A stretch of DNA of 64,000 nt from Cladophialophora immunda. Lineage: Eukaryota > Ascomycota > Eurotiomycetes > Chaetothyriales > Herpotrichiellaceae. The notes under the pieces are model-generated. The model did not search any database, was not told where the DNA came from, and saw only the letters and a list, made by a program, of their open reading frames with translations. The stretch is from positions 642,485-706,484 of the forward strand of contig NW_015622542.1 in the NCBI RefSeq assembly GCF_000835495.1, read 5' to 3'. Of the stretch, positions 22,942-33,869 are shown in pieces. Each line of letters opens with the position of its first letter. Positions within the stretch are counted from its first letter, which is position 1. A program made the position numbers and the translations under genes.

Positions 22942-25590
22942 TCAAGTCTCGAACAGAAGCAAAGTCTGGCCGAACAGGTTCTCATGATCTTGTCCGATAG
23001 CTTCAGGAGTTCCATCAACGTTCACCATATTCACAGAAGCCTTCGTGGTAAGGCCGTACAAGCTGATATTGGATGAACATTGGATGTCGACCATGTTTTC
23101 TTGACACGACTCGGTATCCAAGCATGTTTGCAGATAGTTGTCAAAGAAGCTGTAGAGACCTGCACCGTACATGTGAATATCACTTGAATCCACAATTCGC
23201 AAGCCCCAAGACTTCTTGCACGAGTCAGTGGTACAGTCGGCAAAGGTAGGGTCTGAAAATGCGGAAGTGGGTGGAAAACCTCCTTGTAACGCGTTCGGAG
23301 TTGCCTGCATGTAAGGGGTTTCCGTCTGGATCGCACCCATGAAGATATCCCGAGCATTGGAGAACTGGTAGTTGTAGAGCTGACTGTGCTCGGAGGATGT
23401 TCCGTACAACCAAACAGGGCCTTGGCTCTCGACAAGCAATCCACGGCCGTTGTAAATATTGGTTTGGTTGTGTGTAGTGATGTCAAGCTCGTGGTCAGCC
23501 ACCCAGAACCAGCAATTTTCCAAATAGGCAGATGCCTCTTGCGTGATGTGCATCAACAAGAAGGAACCCGCACACTGGGGCTTGAATTCAAAGGAGCCAG
23601 TGACGTTAGCCTGGCATGTATCTTGCTGCAGCTGAGTTCCCGCAGTGCCTCCTATCCGGAAGTGGACGTCCCACATGCCACAAGAGCCCTGAGACGCCTC
23701 TGCAACATTCCATTGCATTATAATAGCACCAGGGGCGGGGCCGAGGGTCTCGAAAACAAGATCTGATATCTCCACAGAACCGACATCCCCCGAAGCTCCT
23801 ACTTGGAAGACGGGCTTGGGATTGTTGATATCTGAGAACGCCGTACCTTGAGCCATGATGAGAGGCCAGATCTCTCCGGTGATGCGGATGTTGGAGGGAA
23901 CCATGACGGTATCGGTGATGACGTAGGCGCCGTGGTCGAAGTAAACAACCTGGTCGGGAGTGGCATTGTTGAGAATGTTTTGAATTGCTGCAGTGTCATC
24001 AGTTACACCATCGCCTTTGGCGCCTGCCGACTTGACGCTGACGAAGGACGAAACTGGAACGTTCTGGTACTGTGGCTTAGAGCGCTCGAAAACCTTGTTG
24101 CCGTTCATAAGAGACGCGGCCATAGTTGGAGCAGTCAACGGCTGTTGAACGCGTGCCGACTGCAGTGACACTGGGGTTGGAGAACACACGCCCGGAGTTT
24201 CTGCGGAGGGCTGAGATACTGTATTATTAGTCGAAACAGTCGAAGAAGCGCTGCCATTGAATGAAGGAACAGGTGAAACTGTCAATGTCACCGAAGCACT
24301 GCCAGTGGATGTCGGAGATGCAGTAACATAGACGGTTGTGGTTGTGACCAATATGCCACTCGGTGGCGGGATGGCCGAAACGGTGAGCGTGGTTGTGGTC
24401 GTTGAATAGTATGAGATCGACGGAGGCTGCATGGATAAAGGTCCACCTTGTGGCTCTCGCTTGGCCTTCTGAGATCCAGCATTTGCTCCTGCGGCAGGGG
24501 TGTAGGTGTCACCTTGACCCCAGGACCCCACGACCATGCCGCCAGCCAGGATGGGAGTAGTACCATCTGCACCGACAATAGCAGTCTGAACTCCTGTGAA
24601 GTCGACGTTCTGCAAGGCCAAAGTACCTCCAGTAGTAGGCTGGCTGGTCATGTTGTACGAAGTCTTTATGCCAATCGGAGTGCCAGTCATGACGCTGTCA
24701 AGAAGAATGACAGAGCCCACACTCTGGTTGACTCCGTTATTTAAGTTTGACATGTCGATGCCGACGTCACACTGGTTGATTGCCACCGACTTCAGAGTCC
24801 ACAGCCAGTTCCAATTCATGAAAATCGCAGTGTTGCAGCCGTTGAATGTCATATTCCGCGTGGTGAATTGTTGGTTACCCAAGAAGGCACCGTAATTACC
24901 GCCGTTGAATACGAGATCTGACATAAACCCTCCAGAGCCGTTGTCCATGAAAATACCTTGCTGCTTGTTGGTGGGGCTCTTGGGGCGCATATTGAAGACA
25001 ATATTTTGGAGACTGGTGGCTTGCGCAACCTGCCAGTGAATACCCGCTCCTTGGTCTTCTGGCATCTGGGAGATGTCGACGACGAAGTTGCGTATCTGTC
25101 GATAGAAATTGTTTTGATTTGTATACCACTGAGCACCATTCCCACCAGGGATGTAAGGATCGGTGTCGAATACAGCCAACCCTTGGAAGCTAGGCAAGGC
25201 AAGGATAGTCGGGATGGTGAGAGCGTCACCGATGAATTGGGTGTAATAGAGCTGAATGACTGGAGACGAGACAGCATAGGTACCAGGGGGAAAATAGACG
25301 ATTGCAGGGACGGTGGTAGAGCTATCGCAGCCTTGTCCGCATCGAGACCCGTCGGTAATGGCATTGTTGATGGCAGCGGTATCATCAGTCACACCATCAC
25401 CAACCGCACCATAGTCTTTGACATTGCGAAAGATCTTGTAGCCAGGGTTCGAGCCATAAGCCACAGTGCCTTGTCGCTGGATCTGAGAGAGCCAATACGA
25501 GGACGCCGCTTGTCGAGGTTCGATGGGGACCGGTCTCGGTGCGGCCCTGGCAAGCCAGGTGAAGAGAAGGAGTAGGAAGGGGAACAACAT
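22942..25590 (-). CDS. secreted exo-beta-1,3-glucanase, GH55
   Basis: Intronless, 882 residues. A signal peptide (MLFPFLLLLFTWLARAAPRP) leads to two pectate-lyase-fold beta-helix modules, each opened by the GH55 hallmark: VKDYGAVGDGVTDDTAA near residue 57 and VKSAGAKGDGVTDDTAA in the second half. A Ser/Thr/Pro-rich linker of roughly 100 residues separates them and includes KAKREP, a possible Kex2-like site. The family hydrolyses beta-1,3-glucan from chain ends, in fungal wall remodelling or attack on other fungi and plant callose. Length is close to that of other fungal GH55 enzymes. Several N-glycosylation sequons are visible. Family call is firm; exo action is inferred from the family. Confidence 0.93.
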   Translation of the reverse strand: MLFPFLLLLFTWLARAAPRPVPIEPRQAASSYWLSQIQRQGTVAYGSNPGYKIFRNVKDYGAVGDGVTDDTAAINNAITDGSRCGQGCDSSTTVPAIVYFPPGTYAVSSPVIQLYYTQFIGDALTIPTILALPSFQGLAVFDTDPYIPGGNGAQWYTNQNNFYRQIRNFVVDISQMPEDQGAGIHWQVAQATSLQNIVFNMRPKSPTNKQQGIFMDNGSGGFMSDLVFNGGNYGAFLGNQQFTTRNMTFNGCNTAIFMNWNWLWTLKSVAINQCDVGIDMSNLNNGVNQSVGSVILLDSVMTGTPIGIKTSYNMTSQPTTGGTLALQNVDFTGVQTAIVGADGTTPILAGGMVVGSWGQGDTYTPAAGANAGSQKAKREPQGGPLSMQPPSISYYSTTTTTLTVSAIPPPSGILVTTTTVYVTASPTSTGSASVTLTVSPVPSFNGSASSTVSTNNTVSQPSAETPGVCSPTPVSLQSARVQQPLTAPTMAASLMNGNKVFERSKPQYQNVPVSSFVSVKSAGAKGDGVTDDTAAIQNILNNATPDQVVYFDHGAYVITDTVMVPSNIRITGEIWPLIMAQGTAFSDINNPKPVFQVGASGDVGSVEISDLVFETLGPAPGAIIMQWNVAEASQGSCGMWDVHFRIGGTAGTQLQQDTCQANVTGSFEFKPQCAGSFLLMHITQEASAYLENCWFWVADHELDITTHNQTNIYNGRGLLVESQGPVWLYGTSSEHSQLYNYQFSNARDIFMGAIQTETPYMQATPNALQGGFPPTSAFSDPTFADCTTDSCKKSWGLRIVDSSDIHMYGAGLYSFFDNYLQTCLDTESCQENMVDIQCSSNISLYGLTTKASVNMVNVDGTPEAIGQDHENLFGQTLLLFET

Positions 25591-27205
25591 GTTTGACGTC
25601 GGTGTTGATTCAGGATCTTTGTTGTTGTTGTTGTAAGAAGGTTAGAATAGATGATTTCGAAGAGGAGTCGGGGGATCTGAAAGTGATTCTTTAAGAGTCT
25701 GAGGCGACCAGCACCGGACAAACAAGATCGAGGCAGTTGTCAAAGGCAGCGATCACGCGTGTGGGTGCCTTCAAATCGCGTCTCAACGATGGTGACAAGT
25801 GTGTTGGAAGTGGTGGAAGTGGTCTTGTGAACTGCGCACAGGAGAACTGGACGTGGAAAGAAGTGGCAGGCACGGGATCAGACGTGCAAGTGACGACAGG
25901 GTTTCGAACAGTGATGAATGGAAGTCAGAAGACAATCGATTATTGACAATCGCAGCTGCATTCGCAAAGATAGACAGACAATTGTTGGTTAGGAGGGTCC
26001 GGTAGCGACAACGAGCGAGGTCGTCAGTAAGGGCAATTGTTCCGAAGCCTTTCTTTCCCGCTTTCTCTGCGTCTTTCTTCTCTCCAAATGAATGACAAAG
26101 GTGTCTTCGGGCACAAGAACCGACCTGAAAAGAATAAAGCCAAAGAATAAAGGAACCCAACGAGAACCGAGTGAGCGAAAGGACCAAAGAAAGGGTAAGG
26201 GACAACGAGTGCAGCCCTTGATTTGCTGAGTGAGTGACAGACAGAATGAGAAGGAGAGACTGCGGTGTTGATGATATGCGCTGGCAGGCGTTTGTTCGAC
26301 TTGCACACTCACCCACACAACGCAGCAGGAGCACAAGAAGATGGCAGTCTCACAGAGAATCCCGGTTTTCTTTTCAATCTCGTTCGACCTTTGCAGTCAG
26401 TCCAGCAGTGTCGATCAGTTGTACGTACTCTGTACACGGCATCAGCCAGCCAGCTGCGTTTGGTGCGTTGCTTGCCCTTTGTCCCAATTTCGCACCACAC
26501 CGTCCCCGACCCATCTCCATGTGGACTCCTGCTGTCCTTTTTATTTCCCTTTCGCATCTGAACAAAGGGGGTGTCAAGCAGGAACCCAGTGTCTCCGATC
26601 TTTCACTGCCGACATTACCTCCTGGACCAGCTGTTCCGGTGAAGCTAGGGCATTTCGCGCCGCTCCGCACAGAAGCACCTAGGCCGCAGGCGAGTCAAAA
26701 ACAAGCAACATCGAACTATCCTGGACATCTGATTCGTTGGATGTGCCAACCCTCGAAGCTCCTTAATCCGCATACAGCTTCCTCTCCACTCGTCGGGTTA
26801 TAGACTGGGAAAGGTGCGAAGCGGAAGAGAAGCTGTCGAGAAAGGAGGAGGAAGATGACACGAAGCGAAATGTTCGAAAATGCCGTGAAATTGGCACCTT
26901 GCATCTCATCCGATTGGCGGACTGGGCGCCAGGGGTTTGAAACACTCCGAAACATGCTACGTTTGACAAGGGATCAATTCGGGTGGCGGGAGTGGCGCTG
27001 TCGAGGCTTGACCGTGTGGCTGGATATAATCCCGATCATTGCAGATCCTGGATCCAGTGGAAGCGAGGGAGGAAAATATGACTTGGTCAAAAGTACCAGG
27101 TCGGGCAGTGATAAAACAGGCTCAGAGCCAAGTTTGATATTCGACTAACTAGAGCAGTGACAAGTCATATCCTTCATCAACATTCACATCCATTGTCACT
27201 CCAGC
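25591..27205. other. long intergenic region upstream of GH55 gene
   Basis: Contains a short GTT/GTTG repeat near 25619-25636 just before the glucanase start and several frames up to 189 codons (26234-26803) with no family feature or codon pattern that convinces me. Probably promoter and 5' UTR of the glucanase plus the 3' flank of the aminotransferase. Confidence 0.45.
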
Positions 27206-28654
27206 TCATCCTCCACCTGACCTGTTTGCTTCCATCTCGTTTTCAATCACCTGAGCCAATCGAGCAATGCCCTCCTCGAGCACATCCAAGTCTTCCCAAG
27301 AGTAGCACAGGCGGAGATCCTGTTCAAACCTCGCCTCCTTTTTTTGTTCGTCTCCGTCCACCTTGAACATCGGTCCTGCAATGACAGTCAAATTTGCTTC
27401 TTTCAACGCTCGTTTGTAGATGCGTGTCGAGTTCAAGGAGCCTGGTAGGGTCAACCAGATGAAGTAGCCTCCCGCAACATCCTTGTCCACTTGAGGCATG
27501 GTCAGGCCCAATGGCAACAGGTGCTGCTCAATCGCTCGCATCATCAGATGATATCGTTGTGCATACGCTGGCTGTAATTCCTGCAGGATGTGATTTTGCA
27601 AAACCCCGGTATCCATCATCTGGTAAATGAAGGAAGCAACCAGATGAGAAGGGGCACCTCCAGAGCGACTTGAACCTGTTTGTGACAATCCATAGACCAA
27701 CGCCGGAGTCCCTTCGGCCCAGCCTGTTCGACAGCCCGGCGCAACAATTTTGCTGAAGCTCCCATTACTCACTGCATGCCCGTAATCGTCAACTACCCCG
27801 CCATCGAGTTGCCTGTCAATATCGACTATTCGTGGCAGCACAGCAGTGTCGATCCTGCGCGAGCCAGCTTTGGGATCAGATGGCCATTGAAGCATGTCGT
27901 AGACGTCGTCGGTCACGATGAGAGCGTCGTATTGCCGCGCTAGGCGAACTAGGTCTTGCCGATGACCCAGACTCATGATTCGACCTGAAGGATTGGAAAA
28001 GGTCGGTACTGCATATATTATATGTTTGTATATCTTCCTCCACGGCTTAGGTGACTTGATTCGGGGTGACGTGTTGTTTTCGGCCAGCGCCCGATTCTCA
28101 CTTTCTCGGAGACCTCGCTCGAGGAATTCGAGGTCGATGCCTTCTGCATCCTCGGGCACAGCTTTCAGCTTCTTGTCAAAACCAGAGTCGTTGAAGATCC
28201 TGCAAGCCAAATAATATGTCGGAGCCACCATCCAGACATTGCGAGTATAGATCGGATCAGTGAAAGTCTGCAAAATACACGCTAGATTCTGGCTGGCACC
28301 ACCACTGATACATATTCTCTCGCTGGAGACTGTCTCGCTTGGTCGATAGAAATCATTGAGCCATTTGGCGATTTCTACCCTCAGCGGCTGATAGCCTTCG
28401 TCTGGACCATAAAACAAGACGTCCGAATTGGACGGATTGGATAATATATGTGCGGAGGCCTGGTCCAGCTGCTGGGGCGGCAGCAAGCTCGGGTGTGGCC
28501 AGCCCTTGAGGAGATCAATATGCCTGTTTTTCGGTATCTTTGGAGAATCCGTGTGGGAGATTGCCCTAAGTGTCATCTTGGGCGCTATTGACACGGGATG
28601 TGCCCGGAAGATGGGGGTTAGCGATGACGGCAGCTGTCGACGAGACCTCTGCAT
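27206..28654 (-). CDS. PLP-dependent aminotransferase, class I/II fold
   Basis: Intronless, 482 residues. The N-terminus (RRQLPSSLTPIFRAHPVSIA) is basic and could be a mitochondrial targeting sequence, or translation may start at the ATG 26 codons later. Visible features: GYQPLRVEIAKWLNDF, the cofactor-binding turn SGGASQNLA, YAVPTFSNPSGRIMS, the Asp/Tyr pair in LIVTDDVYDML, and the Schiff-base lysine in SNGSFSKIVAPGCRTGW. The C-terminal GGYFIWLTLPG is typical of the AAT_I group that includes kynurenine/2-aminoadipate and valine-pyruvate-type transaminases, resembling the uncharacterised yeast YER152C type. The amino donor cannot be told from sequence. Confidence 0.88.
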   Translation of the reverse strand: MQRSRRQLPSSLTPIFRAHPVSIAPKMTLRAISHTDSPKIPKNRHIDLLKGWPHPSLLPPQQLDQASAHILSNPSNSDVLFYGPDEGYQPLRVEIAKWLNDFYRPSETVSSERICISGGASQNLACILQTFTDPIYTRNVWMVAPTYYLACRIFNDSGFDKKLKAVPEDAEGIDLEFLERGLRESENRALAENNTSPRIKSPKPWRKIYKHIIYAVPTFSNPSGRIMSLGHRQDLVRLARQYDALIVTDDVYDMLQWPSDPKAGSRRIDTAVLPRIVDIDRQLDGGVVDDYGHAVSNGSFSKIVAPGCRTGWAEGTPALVYGLSQTGSSRSGGAPSHLVASFIYQMMDTGVLQNHILQELQPAYAQRYHLMMRAIEQHLLPLGLTMPQVDKDVAGGYFIWLTLPGSLNSTRIYKRALKEANLTVIAGPMFKVDGDEQKKEARFEQDLRLCYSWEDLDVLEEGIARLAQVIENEMEANRSGGG

Positions 28655-29611
28655 CAGTTTCTGACTCCAGCGTGGTTATATCGCAGTTATACGCACCAAG
28701 ATAGGTATACGTAGTCCCTGGTAACATGGTCAGCAAGAAGGGAGCAGAATTTTCCCTCGCTGCTTCAGGCCTGCGATCCAGTCATCGTGTTCCTTTCAAT
28801 CCAGGTCATTGCCTTTTTTTTTTGCCTCCGTACTCCTCTTGTCCCTCGCCCCATTGGTGTCTCGCTAGGCTAGAAGTTAGCGGTAGCTCAAGCATCGCCC
28901 GCAGTGGGTGGTCCCTCGATCTAGGCGACAACAGGCAAAGGCTGCGAGTGGAAACTGGGGACGTCGACGTCAACGGCAGAGGCTGAAAAGTGCGGGTGAC
29001 GCAGGCACAAAACGTCTGCCCTGATCAGCAGATGCGGTGGGATGGCTGAAGTTGGTGAATTCCAACACTCGAGGGAGGACGAGGTGCGACGCCGAGGCGT
29101 CTCCTAGAGACACCGCGGAACCTCATCCTTGTCCTTCCTGACACTTGTTTCTCCATCCATCAGCTCATCATTCTCACTACTTCTGGCATCACTACCCATC
29201 ACATTACACAGGATTATTATTTGCCTCACCCACCCACAGCCCCTCCAACATACGCACACACGCGGCTCACCCCAGTCGAATCTCATCCCCCCTGCAAGAC
29301 GCTCTTCCGGGGCGTTAGGACATGCATGGCCTATCTGATTTACCCTTTCCAATTCTCTGGCCCTCCTAGATCCTCGAGTCACCTTCCTGGCATCCACCTT
29401 TCCCTCGATCATGGTGACACGACAGCACACTGAGCCGTATTTAGCAACCTCAAACAGCTAAGCCATACATCGTGGGCACAAGTGAATTGCGGCCATGACA
29501 ACCACTCGCTAAAAGAGCTAGCCAGCATTACACTCGTTTATTGTGCTGAGAGAAGAAAAAGGGAACATATCCAAATTTCTGAAGGCGCTTTAGAGGCGCC
29601 GTACGTTCAGC
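28655..29611. other. divergent intergenic region
   Basis: Separates two genes transcribed away from each other. A CT- and CA-rich stretch near 29220-29430 probably belongs to the 5' UTR of the downstream gene. No gene recognised. Confidence 0.5.
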
Positions 29612-32275
29612 ATGGCGAAGCGATTATCATCGTTATTTTCACTCTCGCGCGATTCCGCCGACAAGGTTGATCCCGATATCCCTCCAACGATGGAAAGTGC
29701 GACGGCGACCTCTCCTCATATTCCACCTCAGTCTACTGGCCACGCCATATCGCACAAACTGCACAAACATCGTATGACCTCTTCCTCCGAGATCGATCTG
29801 AACGCTAGCCTACCTCCACTTGCTCCGCCTCCTCTCCTCTCCGACGCTGGAGCGGTGCGCCCCCCGAGCAGCCATCAGAGCGCACCGGACAGCTTGTCTG
29901 GGAGTAGGAATAGCAGTCCACATAGCCTGGCACGGAGCAGGGATGCTAGCAGGAGTCGGCCTCAGACACCCAACTTGTTAATACCTCCCGGTACAGCCGG
30001 CACACCAGGTCAATCTGCGACGCCCCCTTCGGCAAAGATTGCAAAGAAGAAGAGTTGGCTTCATGGAAAATCAGATAAACATAAATTTGATAACGGCCAA
30101 GGGGCGCACAACGCGTGGATCGCTGGGCTGCGGGAGCATGTGGCATACGACCTGACGCCGCTGTTGACAGGCGAGAGAGTTCCCGATCTCTGGAGTGATT
30201 ACGGTGATACGGTCATATATCTTTATCCTCCATCTTCGGGCAAGGGGCCTTGTTTTCGTATCGACTCCGCCCTCCTGGTTGACTCAAGGTCCCTCGTCGA
30301 CCTTCGCATGCAGTCTCCGACCTCGCCCGTCGATAGAAACAGCGACGTTCCTCAAATGCAGGCCGCCTTCTCAGAAATGTCAATGACCCCAAGACAAATA
30401 CGCCCGCCTTCGCAGGAGAGCTCAGTCTATCGGCCCACAAACTTCTCGGTACCCAATATTGTCACTTCAATCAGCCAGGAGAAGCATCTCTATCTACCCC
30501 TAGGTTTTGAAGCAGACGTATCTCAGCCCGGCTCAGAGCTGCACGGAGATGATCTCGAACTTGTAGTCCTGTATCGCAACTTCTTCGCCTTCCTCGCCGG
30601 CGGGGCGCTGGTCGCAACACCCAGGCAAGTGACTTTGTTTTCAATTTTCATGGGCATAAGCAGCATCCTCAAGAGATTTTCCTTCTCCAACGCGGACGGC
30701 TCCACATGGGGTGATGTGCCGTACAATAGCTTTTCGCGTTACTGTGACGAGCTCCGACTGGCTGATGTGAGGTCAAGTCGTGAAAAGACCATCGAGGCTA
30801 TAGTTCTCGGGGAACACCTCAAATCATGGCCATTGTACAATGAAGGGTTTTGCCACGCAGTCGGTCGTCTCGCGGATATCAAGTCAATCAAAAGTCCCAA
30901 ATACGAGAAGATGTCGCCAGTCACGATCAATCGGCTCGAGCGAGCCCAAATCGACATGGAGCAGAGGCTGCTGATGGTCAAGGGCAAGCTCGAAGACTTC
31001 GACTTCCCCTCCATGTTTGCTGGGATTGCCAACTCGCAGACGTCGACTGAAGCCAAGCTTATTCGGTTCAAGGAATGGAAAGCCGCTTTTCTGGACTTCA
31101 GACGATTCACTATGGCCTATCTGCGTCGGCGATACGGTGCTTGGCCTCCGAAAGCATCCTCCAAAAAGAACAATTTCGAAGAAAGTGGGTTGAATCGGAT
31201 ATTGCTGCAGGAGCTGTACAAAGACTTTACAAATCTGTACGACATCCTGGTGGATCGCTCCGCAATCACGACACGGACTGTCGATATGCCACCAATGGCC
31301 GATGATGCCGAAACCGACGACCAGAACGAAACCATACAACATGCGCTCCGAAGGGTAGAGAGCGAGTATGACCGAGCGACACCGCCAGTCATTCCTCCCC
31401 TACCGTTCGATACCCCTTTAATTCCGCAGTTCTCCAATAGTTTCAACCGTCGTCATGTGGTCATATCCGACAAATCGGCAGCCCAAAGCAAAAAGCTGAG
31501 AGAGAATGAGATCAACGAAGTGCTACTAGGAGCCTACAATCGCGAATCGATCGTCGCGAGCACGTTCATTCAAGACTTCTTTGGTTACGAGCGCCAACTT
31601 GGTCGAGGCAAAACCCTTGACCAGGTCGTCGACGCGCGATGTGGGCAATGGCTCTTCATGTACGCCGTTCTTCAGGCTCTTCCAATGACCGTGGTGGACG
31701 CTAGAGACCTCAAGCATACAGGAGGCGTCGAGTATTTCCTGTGCGTTGCACCAAGAGGTGGCCGGCCCTGGATGAAGGAGGACCAGTCCACGTCTCGAGC
31801 ATGGTACAACGTTGCCAGTGGGGGTGGCTACGTGAGTCTCCCAGCAGACCTGATTGACCACAGCGTTGAAGGAATTTACCGACGAAGTCATTGCTGGACA
31901 GCTGCTACGAGGTGGCTGGAAGATTCACCTCGAGAAGGGACCATGGAAATACCAAAGCGTGTGGATGGTGATGGACTGCAACCGCGACCGGCCAGCGCAT
32001 ATTCGCCGTATGCGAGTCCTGCTCAATCACCTTACGTCAGTCCGATACACTCACCACTCCTGCGGCCGACATCTCCTTCTGGCTCCGGCGAATTCCGCAA
32101 CATCAGTCGAGATCGAAGTTCGGTCAATTTGGGCTTGGAGGCCATGGATGCGCCCCCTTCGTACCGCGGCAACTCTCGACCCCCTTCAACACTGAATCCG
32201 AACATCACCTTTGATGCGATCCTGGGCCCCAGTGACGAACCGGCAAAGGGAAAAGGGAAAAAAGGGAAGAAGTGA
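29612..32275 (+). CDS. large conserved-looking fungal protein, unknown function (DUF8004-like)
   Basis: Intronless, 887 residues. Residues 1 to about 150 are low-complexity Ser/Pro-rich. The core begins near AWIAGLREHVAYDLTPLL and contains GDTVIYLYPPSSGKGPCF, LYRNFFAFLAGGALVATP and IVASTFIQDFFGYERQLGRG, which I associate, with moderate certainty, with a fungal domain of unknown function (DUF8004). The C-terminal 100 residues are again Ser/Pro-rich and end in a strongly basic Lys/Gly tail (KGKGKKGKK). No catalytic motif or membrane segment is visible. The tripartite layout suggests a scaffold or signalling adaptor, but this is a guess. Confidence 0.75.
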   Translation: MAKRLSSLFSLSRDSADKVDPDIPPTMESATATSPHIPPQSTGHAISHKLHKHRMTSSSEIDLNASLPPLAPPPLLSDAGAVRPPSSHQSAPDSLSGSRNSSPHSLARSRDASRSRPQTPNLLIPPGTAGTPGQSATPPSAKIAKKKSWLHGKSDKHKFDNGQGAHNAWIAGLREHVAYDLTPLLTGERVPDLWSDYGDTVIYLYPPSSGKGPCFRIDSALLVDSRSLVDLRMQSPTSPVDRNSDVPQMQAAFSEMSMTPRQIRPPSQESSVYRPTNFSVPNIVTSISQEKHLYLPLGFEADVSQPGSELHGDDLELVVLYRNFFAFLAGGALVATPRQVTLFSIFMGISSILKRFSFSNADGSTWGDVPYNSFSRYCDELRLADVRSSREKTIEAIVLGEHLKSWPLYNEGFCHAVGRLADIKSIKSPKYEKMSPVTINRLERAQIDMEQRLLMVKGKLEDFDFPSMFAGIANSQTSTEAKLIRFKEWKAAFLDFRRFTMAYLRRRYGAWPPKASSKKNNFEESGLNRILLQELYKDFTNLYDILVDRSAITTRTVDMPPMADDAETDDQNETIQHALRRVESEYDRATPPVIPPLPFDTPLIPQFSNSFNRRHVVISDKSAAQSKKLRENEINEVLLGAYNRESIVASTFIQDFFGYERQLGRGKTLDQVVDARCGQWLFMYAVLQALPMTVVDARDLKHTGGVEYFLCVAPRGGRPWMKEDQSTSRAWYNVASGGGYVSLPADLIDHSVEGIYRRSHCWTAATRWLEDSPREGTMEIPKRVDGDGLQPRPASAYSPYASPAQSPYVSPIHSPLLRPTSPSGSGEFRNISRDRSSVNLGLEAMDAPPSYRGNSRPPSTLNPNITFDAILGPSDEPAKGKGKKGKK

Positions 32276-32718
32276 GACGTGTTACTGGGATCATGATTTT
32301 GCATAGCGTGACTGGATACGAAGCGTTCATTTGGTTTGGGACGAATCCAATACTGCCTTGGTTATGAGAGAACACCCGGAAACCATGAATGACCCTCTGG
32401 GCCGGCGAGCAGTTTTGCTTTCCTTTCTGGAGGACAATTCTGTACTTCTTCTTACTGCCCGGAGCATGTTATGCTTCACACGGCCACATGAGAAACCAAT
32501 CAAAAGTCCATCATTTCTGTGGCGTCAGTCATCAAGTGTAATGCGGAGGCGTGTTTGTGTGAATGATTCATGAATGCTTCGCGGCGACGTCGTTCATTCG
32601 ACTCCATCAAAAGACTAACAAGTCGAGGTGTCGAATCCTCTCAACAAAGCGCTGCTAACGCGCCATATCTTTCTCAGCAAATATAGTCTTTGGCACATCC
32701 GGGATAAAAACAATCGCA
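32276..32718. other. intergenic, no gene recognised
   Basis: 3' flank of the large unknown gene and 5' flank of the sulfite-oxidase-type gene. No feature accepted. Confidence 0.5.
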
Positions 32719-33356
32719 ATGAATCCAGGCGACAATGGCTCTGCCCAGAAGCCTGTCAACAGAGAGCCAGAACCTGGGAGGCTTGTACAAAGGTAGGACG
32801 CAGTGGCACGGCGACCGGCACAGTGCCATACCAGGCTCGAACGGAGACGTGAAGACGGACGTTGACTCTTTCGCGCAGCTTCCTCACGCCCACCCAATCC
32901 AAGCCCGAGTCCGAACGCAGTTCACATCCTCAATCTAAAGATAAACCACAGCTGGTTGCCTACGACCCCAATCGCGGACCCATACAACACCTCAACGCGT
33001 CCAGTCATCGCCTCTCGATAACATCCGACCCTTTGCTCTCATCGTCCTCGAACGCGAAAAATATCCTTCCCCACCTCCTCGATACTGTCCTCTCGCTCTC
33101 TAACCTGTCCGCGGACTTTGAGCAGGTCAGCATCACCTGCGCCCTGCAGTGCGCGGGCAATCGGCGCTACGAGATGCGTGAGCGTCTGGGCGAGGTCAGT
33201 AGATTGGGTTGGTGCGGTGGAGCGGTCATGAACGCCGAGTGGACGGGTGTGAGGGTGAGGGATGTGCTACTCCACGCTGGTCTAAGACCGTTGGCGCCGA
33301 GCAAGCCAGATGGCGACGACGGTGGTGAAGGATATCATGATAAAAGACTCGGATAA
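32719..33356 (+). pseudogene. sulfite-oxidase-type molybdopterin gene, 3'-truncated
   Basis: Exons 32719-32792 and 32879-33356 read as 183 residues. The start (NREPEPGRLVQSFLTP) and VAYDPNRGPIQHLN match fungal sulfite oxidase family proteins. The molybdopterin core motif CALQCAGNRR, whose second Cys would bind molybdenum, is followed by NAEWTGVRVRDVLLHAGL, as in the family. The frame then ends within about 25 residues. The rest of the Mo-cofactor domain and the whole dimerisation domain, together more than 200 residues in this family, are missing. The lost part is replaced by sequence encoding, on the other strand, the end of an acyl-CoA synthetase. Probably inactive; it could still produce a short protein. 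Confidence 0.7.
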
Positions 33357-33869
33357 GATGGAACCAAGATCCGCCAGGCATGTAAGATCTATTGACGGCC
33401 TAGGCCCCTTGTTTCGCTGAGGATCCCAGAACCGCACATCCGCGTCCGTCCTCCAGCCCGGCGGGAACATCTGGGGACCCAGGATCTTCTTCTGCACTTT
33501 GCCCCTGCCGCCCTCGGGGAGCTCGCCCTGCACGACCCGGAGCAGAGTCGGGAGCTTGTACGGCGTCAGTTCGACGCGGAGGTCTGCTCGAAGGCGCTCG
33601 ATCGTCAACCACTGGTGTCCAACGCCGTCCTCTGCAAGATCGGATGGAGTCTTGACGGCTACCACGGCGACTCGACCGCGTCGTGCATGCCGCAGGAGCT
33701 TGCCAAAGAAAGGGCTGTTTGGGAAGACATTGGGGCCCGTATGCGAGGGTAGCAGCAAGGTGCAATCGAGATTGTCCTCCATAGCTGGGAAGAGTGAGTC
33801 AATTATCGGTGTTGATTTTTGCTGGAATAGTCCGCTCCTATCATGCCAGCTGGTTTCGACATTACCCAA
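33282..33869 (-). pseudogene. remnant of AMP-binding acyl-CoA synthetase C-terminus
   Basis: The minus-strand frame contains IERLRADLRVELTPYKLPTL, then LRVVQGELPEGGRGKVQKKIL, the end pattern of the AMP-binding C-terminal domain, where the Lys of the GKVxKK motif takes part in adenylate formation. The preceding segment GRVAVVAVKTPSDLAEDGVG fits the start of that domain. The large N-terminal adenylation domain (more than 400 residues) is absent upstream, where only unrelated sequence follows. The frame runs on past the expected end. Overlap with the tail of the truncated sulfite-oxidase gene marks a rearrangement point near 33.3 kb. Confidence 0.65.

Noticed and set aside
32581..32660. tRNA-like T-arm (GTCGAATCC) near a small hairpin
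   Set aside because: No acceptor stem or proper anticodon arm can be formed; the hairpin loop is only four bases.
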